NCBI GenBank assembly: GCA_947464365.1
Contig: CANHWS010000006.1
Span: forward strand, 1-29,302
Length of the DNA: 29,302 bases
Source of the DNA: Cytophagaceae bacterium
GTDB taxonomy: Bacteria; Bacteroidota; Bacteroidia; Cytophagales; Flexibacteraceae
Direction of reading: 5' to 3'
Shown: positions 24,660 through 29,302 of the stretch, one piece after another
Position numbering within the stretch: the stretch's first letter is position 1
Layout of the letters: every line of letters starts with the position of its first letter
The notes under the pieces: model-generated
Databases searched by the model: none
Told to the model about the DNA's origin: nothing
Seen by the model: only the letters and a program-made list of their open reading frames with translations
Translations under genes and position numbers: made by a program

Positions 24660-24697
24660 ATCACGACAGGGACATATCACACCCGCGAGGTCGTGAT
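24660..24697. repeat. Inverted repeat upstream of recQ
   Basis: ATCACGAC (24660-24667) and GTCGTGAT (24690-24697) are perfect 8-base arms separated by 22 bases, about 85 bases before the recQ start. It may be a protein-binding site or part of a leader fold; no U run follows. Confidence 0.5.
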
Positions 24698-24780
24698 CGT
24701 TGCACGCAGCGGCCATCGGTTAGCTACTGTGGGAGAATAGGGCCAGAACTTTTTGCAGGACTGCGCACCAAAAAACGGAG

Positions 24781-26970
24781 ATGACAGAAGAACCAATTTT
24801 TCAGCCTGAGGAACTCAGGCAATCCCTAAAGTCTGTTTTTGGCTACTCAACCTTCAGGGGAGAGCAACTTCAGATCATACAGAATATCCTAGCTGGGCAC
24901 AACACCTTTGTCATAATGCCAACAGGCGCTGGCAAGTCCTTGTGTTATCAACTGCCCGCTATCGTCCAGACAGGTACCGCCGTGGTGATTTCGCCACTTA
25001 TCGCCCTGATGAAAAATCAGGTCGATCAGCTAAATGCGGTTGGCGTCAATGCCCAGTTCCTGAACTCCACGCTTACGAAGGCAGAAATGACCCGCGTCAA
25101 GAAGGAGGTTCTGAATGGCGAAGTCAAGTTACTATACGTTGCGCCAGAGTCCTTGACTAAAGAGGAGAACATTATCTTCCTCAAAAAGGCTAACATTACG
25201 TTTGTCGCCATCGACGAAGCCCATTGTATCTCCGAGTGGGGACATGACTTCAGGCCAGAGTACCGGAGGATCAAGAACATCGTCGAGATGCTAGATCGTC
25301 AACTGCCAATCATCGCCCTAACAGCTACTGCAACCCCCAAGGTCCAGCTGGATATCCAGAAGAACCTCAATATGGAGGATGCCAACCTGTTCAAGACATC
25401 CTTCAACAGGGCTAACCTTTATTACGAAGTCCGTGCAAAGGATGATCCGAAAAAGCAATTAGTTCGGTTTATTAAGAACCACAAAGGCAAGAGCGGCATC
25501 ATTTATTGCCTATCGCGCAAACGAGTTGAAGAAATTGCGGAGTTCCTCCAAGTCAATGACGTAAACGCCGTTCCATACCATGCAGGCCTGGACGCTGCAA
25601 CACGTATGAGAAATCAGGACGCATTCCTGAACGAAGACTGTGAGGTAGTTGTCGCAACTATTGCCTTCGGAATGGGGATCGACAAACCTGATGTTCGGTT
25701 CGTGATCCATTATGACGCTCCTAAATCGCTAGAAGGTTATTACCAAGAGACAGGACGTGCTGGTCGGGATGGGCTAGAAGGTCACTGCCTGATGTTCTTT
25801 AGCGAAGAGGACATCACTAAGCTCGAAAAATTCCATAAGGATAAGTCAGTCACAGAGCGTGAAAATGCTAAGTACCTCCTTGAGGAAATGAGTGACTATG
25901 CCAATAGTAGTGTCTGTCGTCGTCGGCAGTTGTTGCACTACTTTGGCGAGTACATGGAGAAGGACTGTGGATTCTGCGACAACTGCAAAACCAGAGCTGA
26001 GCATCATAAGTACGAAAAAGAAGTCGTCTTGGCTCTTGAGGCTGTCGACCAAACAGATGCCAGATTTGCGATCCCGCACTTGGCAGACGTCCTGACCGGT
26101 ACCATCAATGACTATACCGAAAGTTATAGCCACCAAAACCTACCGATTTGGGGCAAAGGCAACGATCGGGATATTGTGTTCTGGAAGAGCCTGCTTCGTC
26201 AAGTCCTTTTAGCAGATCTGCTCGAAAAGGACATCGACCAAGTTGGCCTAGTCAAACTCTCAATAAAGGGGAAAGAATATCTCAAGCACCCCTACCCTGT
26301 TGTCATCTACAAGAACCATGACTTCAGCTCTGCAGAAGCTGATACCGATGGTGAAGATGACAATCAGCGTGTTGCTGCCTGCGACGAAAAGCTATTTGAG
26401 CTTCTGAAACAGGAGCGGAAACGCATTGCTAAGTCCAAGGGTCTGCCACCTTACGTTATTTTTTCTGACCCATCGTTAGAAGAAATGGCTACTACCTATC
26501 CCACCAACGAATATGACCTCTTGCAGGTATCGGGTGTGGGCCAAGGCAAGGCTACTAAGTTTGGTAAGCCCTTTATGGAGCTGATCAAGAAGTATGTCGA
26601 AGAAAACGACATCGAGACCGCAAGTGATGTTGTTGTAAAGTCGGCCATCAACAAGAGCAAGTCCAAGATCAGCATCATCCGCAAGATCGACCTTAAGGTG
26701 GATCTAGAGGAAATTGCTGAGTCCGAAAACATTGAGATGAACGACCTCCTGACCGAGATCGAACATATTTGCTACAGCGGAACCAAGCTTCATCTAGGTT
26801 ATTATGTCAACCAAATTCTGGATGATGAACGCCAACAAGAGATCGTTGACTATTTCATGACCTCGGAGTCTGATGAGCTGAATGTAGCCTTGGAGACCTT
26901 AGGAAACGAATATACAGAAGACGAGCTGCGCGTGATGCGCATCAAATTCATGTCAGATGTGGCTAACTAG
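24781..26970 (+). CDS. recQ: ATP-dependent DNA helicase RecQ
   Basis: RecQ unwinds DNA 3' to 5' in recombination and repair. The 729-residue protein has the Walker A motif GAGKS (residues 49-53), the DEAH box at 145-148, ALTATATPKV, and the motif VI segment QETGRAGRDG. The RecQ C-terminal zinc site has Cys379, Cys396, Cys399 and Cys402 (C-x16-C-x2-C-x2-C). A winged-helix region follows, then an HRDC domain around LPPYVIFSDPSLEEMA and LLQVSGVGQGKATKFG. Roughly the last 100 residues form an extra helical domain, as in the long RecQ form common in Bacteroidota. It stands alone between intergenic regions and ends before a near-perfect terminator hairpin. Confidence 0.95.
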   Translation: MTEEPIFQPEELRQSLKSVFGYSTFRGEQLQIIQNILAGHNTFVIMPTGAGKSLCYQLPAIVQTGTAVVISPLIALMKNQVDQLNAVGVNAQFLNSTLTKAEMTRVKKEVLNGEVKLLYVAPESLTKEENIIFLKKANITFVAIDEAHCISEWGHDFRPEYRRIKNIVEMLDRQLPIIALTATATPKVQLDIQKNLNMEDANLFKTSFNRANLYYEVRAKDDPKKQLVRFIKNHKGKSGIIYCLSRKRVEEIAEFLQVNDVNAVPYHAGLDAATRMRNQDAFLNEDCEVVVATIAFGMGIDKPDVRFVIHYDAPKSLEGYYQETGRAGRDGLEGHCLMFFSEEDITKLEKFHKDKSVTERENAKYLLEEMSDYANSSVCRRRQLLHYFGEYMEKDCGFCDNCKTRAEHHKYEKEVVLALEAVDQTDARFAIPHLADVLTGTINDYTESYSHQNLPIWGKGNDRDIVFWKSLLRQVLLADLLEKDIDQVGLVKLSIKGKEYLKHPYPVVIYKNHDFSSAEADTDGEDDNQRVAACDEKLFELLKQERKRIAKSKGLPPYVIFSDPSLEEMATTYPTNEYDLLQVSGVGQGKATKFGKPFMELIKKYVEENDIETASDVVVKSAINKSKSKISIIRKIDLKVDLEEIAESENIEMNDLLTEIEHICYSGTKLHLGYYVNQILDDERQQEIVDYFMTSESDELNVALETLGNEYTEDELRVMRIKFMSDVAN

Positions 26971-26992
26971 GCCTATAAGTCATTATTTACAG

Positions 26993-27028
26993 CAACAAAA
27001 GCAGGCCAAGGACCTGCTTTTGTTGTTT
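26993..27028 (+). terminator. Intrinsic terminator after recQ
   Basis: CAACAAAAGCAGG (26993-27005) and CCTGCTTTTGTTG (27013-27025) are perfect 13-base arms with a 7-base loop, followed by TTT. Because the arms themselves carry T and A runs, it may stop transcription from both directions, including the leftward GT2 unit. Confidence 0.82.
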
Positions 27029-27119
27029 AGGGATTATTAGCCATCAGCAAGTTTTTGTTAGCAATGCCGAACAAAAATGAACCCACCAGACGGAGCTTAG
27101 ACCTTGACCAATAGGATAA

Positions 27120-28064
27120 CTAAGCTTTAGATTTTCGCCGATCCGCTCGGCTGCGCTTGAGCATCAACTCGAGTTTGTAGGCATCTAAAAGCCATAGAGA
27201 TGGTTGGCTAGACAAAAGGTTTAGGCGCACATACCAACCAAAAATGGCAAAAAACACGCCCAATAACCACCCTAACAAATGACCATCAAATCGTTTGAAG
27301 GTTGAGTGCAGGCGTGTGTCTTGCCCGATTCCTTGGTATACACTCAGGTCATAAAAGTTCTGGACTGCCGCCTTGACCTTTTCCAGATATTCTGCACTTG
27401 GCTCAAGGCCAAGATGGATGACAGGATTCTGGATATGGTGGACCGTTGCACGTGCCTTGTCTAGGGCATACCCCAGCTTGGTGTCCTCATGTCCGTATGT
27501 CCTGATGCGCTCGTCAAGACCAGTGGCTAGGAAAACCGACCGTTTGATTAGCAGGTTGTTGAGTGTGATGGAGGCGTGTTTGGCCCTATTGCGCAAATCA
27601 GCGGTGATTTGCTCGCGCCGCCTCCCATAGACCCAACGTAACATAACCGCAGGGGAAGGGCACTTTTCCTCATAGATTGTCCCACCCACAATGGCATCAT
27701 AGTCCTGCCAATACATTAGGTAATGCTGGATGTAGGTCTCATCTGGCAAGCCAGAGTCCGCGTCGATGAACAATAAATGGCTGTAACGACTTTCCTTGGC
27801 CAGCAGGTTCCGGATTGCTGAACGCCCTATGTTGGCCGGTATCCTTTTAAGTAACAACGACGGGGACTTAATGTCCTGCAATAATTGCCAATCTGGATTT
27901 TGCTGAGGCGAGGCATCGTCATAAACCAAAACCTCATAGCTAATCTGTGTGAGGCGAAGCTGTGAAAGGAGATTCCTGACTAAATCCCGTACATCCACAT
28001 TATAGACAGGGATAAGGACCGATAAGCCGGGTGGAACAGGGGTAGTATGGGTATTGGCCTCCAC
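27120..28064 (-). CDS. GT2-family glycosyltransferase with C-terminal hydrophobic segment
   Basis: The 314-residue protein begins at a GTG and shows the GT2 (GT-A fold) pattern: LSVLIPVYNVDVRDLVRNLL, VLVYDDASPQ, RIPANIGRSAIRN, and the metal-binding LLFIDADSG. A hydrophobic stretch near residues 265-285 (GWLLGVFFAIFGWYVRLNLL) suggests anchoring to the inner membrane. GT2 enzymes add sugars to lipids, polysaccharides or proteins; the acceptor is unknown. It is the third gene of a leftward unit, starting 3 bases after the stop of the FtsE-like gene. That tight spacing suggests a shared role in the envelope, but this is inference. Confidence 0.85.
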   Translation of the reverse strand: MEANTHTTPVPPGLSVLIPVYNVDVRDLVRNLLSQLRLTQISYEVLVYDDASPQQNPDWQLLQDIKSPSLLLKRIPANIGRSAIRNLLAKESRYSHLLFIDADSGLPDETYIQHYLMYWQDYDAIVGGTIYEEKCPSPAVMLRWVYGRRREQITADLRNRAKHASITLNNLLIKRSVFLATGLDERIRTYGHEDTKLGYALDKARATVHHIQNPVIHLGLEPSAEYLEKVKAAVQNFYDLSVYQGIGQDTRLHSTFKRFDGHLLGWLLGVFFAIFGWYVRLNLLSSQPSLWLLDAYKLELMLKRSRADRRKSKA

Positions 28065-28067
28065 TGA

Positions 28068-28787
28068 CTACAGATTTTGGCCATTGAAACTGGCTACATC
28101 TCGCTCTGACAAGCTCCCATTGGCCACCTGCAGAATCCTACCCTTAAAGCTCTTGACTAGGCCTAAGTTATGCGTTGCCATCAACACAGTAGTGCCAGCA
28201 TTACTGATCCGCTGAAAAATGGACATAATTTCGTTGCTAGCTTCTTGGTCGAGGTTGCCGGTAGGCTCGTCTGCGATTAGCAGTTTAGGTTCATTAAGCA
28301 ATGCACGAGCGATGACCACGCGCTGTTGTTCGCCACCAGAGAGCTGATAAGGCATTTTGTTAGCAACAGTGCCAAGACCGACCTGCATCAGGACTTCGGC
28401 TTGGCGGTGTTTCATTTTAGCAGAATCGGTCCAGCCAGTGGCCTTCATCACAAAGGTGAGATTTTCGGCAACCGAACGATCAAAAAATAACTGGAAGTCC
28501 TGAAAGATGATACCAAGACTTTTTCTGAGGTCTGGGATCTGGCTTGGCTTTATGTTCAGGAGATCGTGCCCCGTGACGATAGCCTTAGTACCAGCGTTCT
28601 GTCCTTTGCCAATTTGTAAGTCAGCGTATAAAGTCTTGAGAAGGCTGGTCTTACCTTGGCCTGTTTTGCCAATTAGGTAAGCCAGTTCGCCTTTACCTAG
28701 CTCTAACGTAACGTTGGCTAGGATTGGTTGACCTGCTTGGTCAACCCGGAGGTGTTGGAGTGCAATTATGGGCTCAGTGCCGATCAT
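28068..28787 (-). CDS. ftsE: FtsE-like ABC transporter ATPase
   Basis: The 239-residue protein is an ABC ATPase: Walker A GKTGQGKT (residues 40-47), Q-loop IFQDFQLF near residue 95, signature LSGGEQQ (149-155), Walker B LLIADE (169-174) and a switch His in MATHNLG. The FQDFQLF and DEPTGNLD forms fit FtsE and the related LolD/MacB branch. FtsE works with the membrane protein FtsX to activate peptidoglycan hydrolysis during division. No FtsX gene is adjacent, and the preceding gene is a 67-residue protein ending 2 bases before it. The FtsE assignment is likely, but a LolD-type role cannot be excluded from sequence alone. Confidence 0.8.
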   Translation of the reverse strand: MIGTEPIIALQHLRVDQAGQPILANVTLELGKGELAYLIGKTGQGKTSLLKTLYADLQIGKGQNAGTKAIVTGHDLLNIKPSQIPDLRKSLGIIFQDFQLFFDRSVAENLTFVMKATGWTDSAKMKHRQAEVLMQVGLGTVANKMPYQLSGGEQQRVVIARALLNEPKLLIADEPTGNLDQEASNEIMSIFQRISNAGTTVLMATHNLGLVKSFKGRILQVANGSLSERDVASFNGQNL

Positions 28788-28789
28788 AC

Positions 28790-28993
28790 CTACAAAGTAA
28801 GCATCTGAAGTTTACCGAACGGCAAACTGGCTATTAATTGCTCGAGTTGGACCTCTTTACCGTCCAGCCCATATCGATCCAGATTCTTGAGTGGTCTATC
28901 AGCCCTAAAGTAGGCTACCAGCACAAATGCATCGTCTCGCAACTGGATGTAGTCAGGGATTTTTGCCTTGCCCTTCACCTTAATGATGTACAT
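28790..28993 (-). CDS. Small protein of unknown function before ftsE
   Basis: The 67-residue protein has no signal peptide, membrane helix or recognised domain. It starts with a basic strand (MYIIKVKGKAKIPDYIQLRD), continues with FVLVAYFRADRPLKNLDRYG and ends with a Leu-rich segment (VQLEQLIASLPFGKLQML). The pattern suggests a small alpha/beta fold. The 2-base spacing to the ATPase gene and its position as first gene of the unit argue that it is a genuine gene. I do not recognise the family. Confidence 0.6.
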   Translation of the reverse strand: MYIIKVKGKAKIPDYIQLRDDAFVLVAYFRADRPLKNLDRYGLDGKEVQLEQLIASLPFGKLQMLTL

Positions 28994-29026
28994 ACCCTCT
29001 CAGAAAATAAAGTGTAAAAAAACGAC

Positions 29027-29056
29027 CTAAACTAGCTGTATCGCCAACCAAACCAA
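29027..29056 (-). promoter_or_regulatory. Possible promoter of the 67-residue/ftsE/GT2 unit
   Basis: On the minus strand TTG (29056-29054) is followed after 19 bases by TAGTTTAG (29034-29027), one mismatch from TAnnTTTG. The start site would be about 30 bases before the ATG at 28993. Motif support only. Confidence 0.25.
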
Positions 29057-29157
29057 TAGGAAATCAAGAAAAATTGGTCCCACTTGCGATTTAAATGTAT
29101 ACATCTAACCCGAAAATTCCAGTTTTGTTACCCCAAATTCTAACAAGATTGCTCAAA

Positions 29158-29187
29158 TTGCGGTACATTAAATCAATATTAATTCTG
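29158..29187 (+). promoter_or_regulatory. Possible promoter of the rightmost gene
   Basis: TTG (29158-29160) is followed after 19 bases by TAATTCTG (29180-29187), one mismatch from TAnnTTTG. The transcript would start only a few bases before the ATG at 29198, so the message would be nearly leaderless if this is the true promoter. Confidence 0.25.
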
Positions 29188-29197
29188 TAATTCCCAA

Positions 29198-29302
29198 ATG
29201 CCTACCTCTACATTACCGCGCCAAACGCAACCAAAGCCTGTGTTGTTTATCCTGACTCTCGGGATCATGTTGCTTTGGGCTGGTCCAATACGCAGCCAAT
29301 CC
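29198..29302 (+). CDS. Secreted protein of unknown function, N-terminal fragment
   Basis: An open frame starts at the ATG at 29198 and runs off the right edge with 35 visible residues. The start (MPTSTLPRQTQPKPV) is followed by a hydrophobic stretch LFILTLGIMLLWAG and then PIRSQS, fitting a signal peptide. It diverges from the small-protein/ftsE unit with about 200 bases between. The mature part is outside the window, so no function can be proposed. Confidence 0.5.
   Translation, partial: MPTSTLPRQTQPKPVLFILTLGIMLLWAGPIRSQS

Larger units (their letters stand above)
24337..24780. other. Intergenic region between the E2 gene and recQ
   Basis: About 440 bases without a supported gene. After the E2 terminator there is a small AACTGA/TCAGTT hairpin (24475-24492) and an AT-rich stretch. 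An inverted repeat ATCACGAC/GTCGTGAT lies at 24660-24697. No TAnnTTTG box is exact; TATCTTGT at 24633-24640 is the closest. The recQ promoter is probably in here but not identified. Confidence 0.5.

Noticed and set aside
1..29302. CRISPR array, transposon, prophage, rRNA or tRNA
   Set aside because: I saw no spaced repeat series, transposase or integrase motif, phage structural gene, or RNA-gene signature.

Overview
The window is a chromosomal segment of a member of the Bacteroidota. The evidence is gene content and promoter style. Content includes a DUF4290 gene directly before murA, a Nif3-like gene abutting a C4 zinc-ribbon coiled-coil gene, an FtsE-type ATPase without an adjacent FtsX, a pyruvate-dehydrogenase-type E2 with two lipoyl domains, and a long-form RecQ. 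Several intergenic regions carry TAnnTTTG boxes, the -7 element of Bacteroidota sigma factors, while clear Shine-Dalgarno sequences are rare. I see no rRNA, tRNA, CRISPR array, transposase, integrase or phage gene. The family and genus cannot be fixed from the sequence alone.

Layout. Bases 1-158 hold the 5' end of a leftward secreted-protein gene, and a rightward secreted glycosidase-like protein (417-2573) diverges from it. From 13298 down to 2619 eight genes all run leftward: Nif3-like protein, zinc-ribbon protein, TPR protein, PabB-type chorismate enzyme, PaaN aldehyde dehydrogenase, tryptophan 2,3-dioxygenase, an M48 protease, and a fused GT4 glycosyltransferase/NodB deacetylase. From 13580 to 19562 the genes run rightward: DUF4290 protein, murA (with Asp replacing the usual active-site Cys), cyanophycin synthetase, and a 3-hydroxyacyl-CoA dehydrogenase. 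A leftward Hpt/response-regulator pair (20517-19746) diverges from a rightward glycosyltransferase. Then come an IscA-like Fe-S protein, the E2 acyltransferase and recQ, all rightward. The right end has a leftward three-gene unit (67-residue protein, FtsE-like ATPase, GT2 glycosyltransferase) and the start of a rightward secreted protein that runs off the edge.

How the genes fit together. Most are housekeeping or central-metabolism functions: peptidoglycan precursor synthesis (MurA), folate or chorismate branch (PabB), aromatic catabolism (TDO, PaaN), acetyl-CoA formation (E2), nitrogen storage (CphA), acyl-CoA metabolism, Fe-S assembly and DNA repair (RecQ). A scattered surface-polysaccharide theme is also visible: three glycosyltransferases, one deacetylase and one secreted glycosidase-like protein. 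Five intrinsic terminators, several of them long and near-perfect, separate the transcription units. I do not see a defence island or an obviously new multi-gene system. The observations most worth pursuing are the GT4-NodB fusion, the cyanophycin synthetase coupled to a 3-hydroxyacyl-CoA dehydrogenase with competing repeats in its leader, the MurA Asp121 substitution, a 20-bp perfect palindrome before murA, and the 67-residue/FtsE/GT2 operon.
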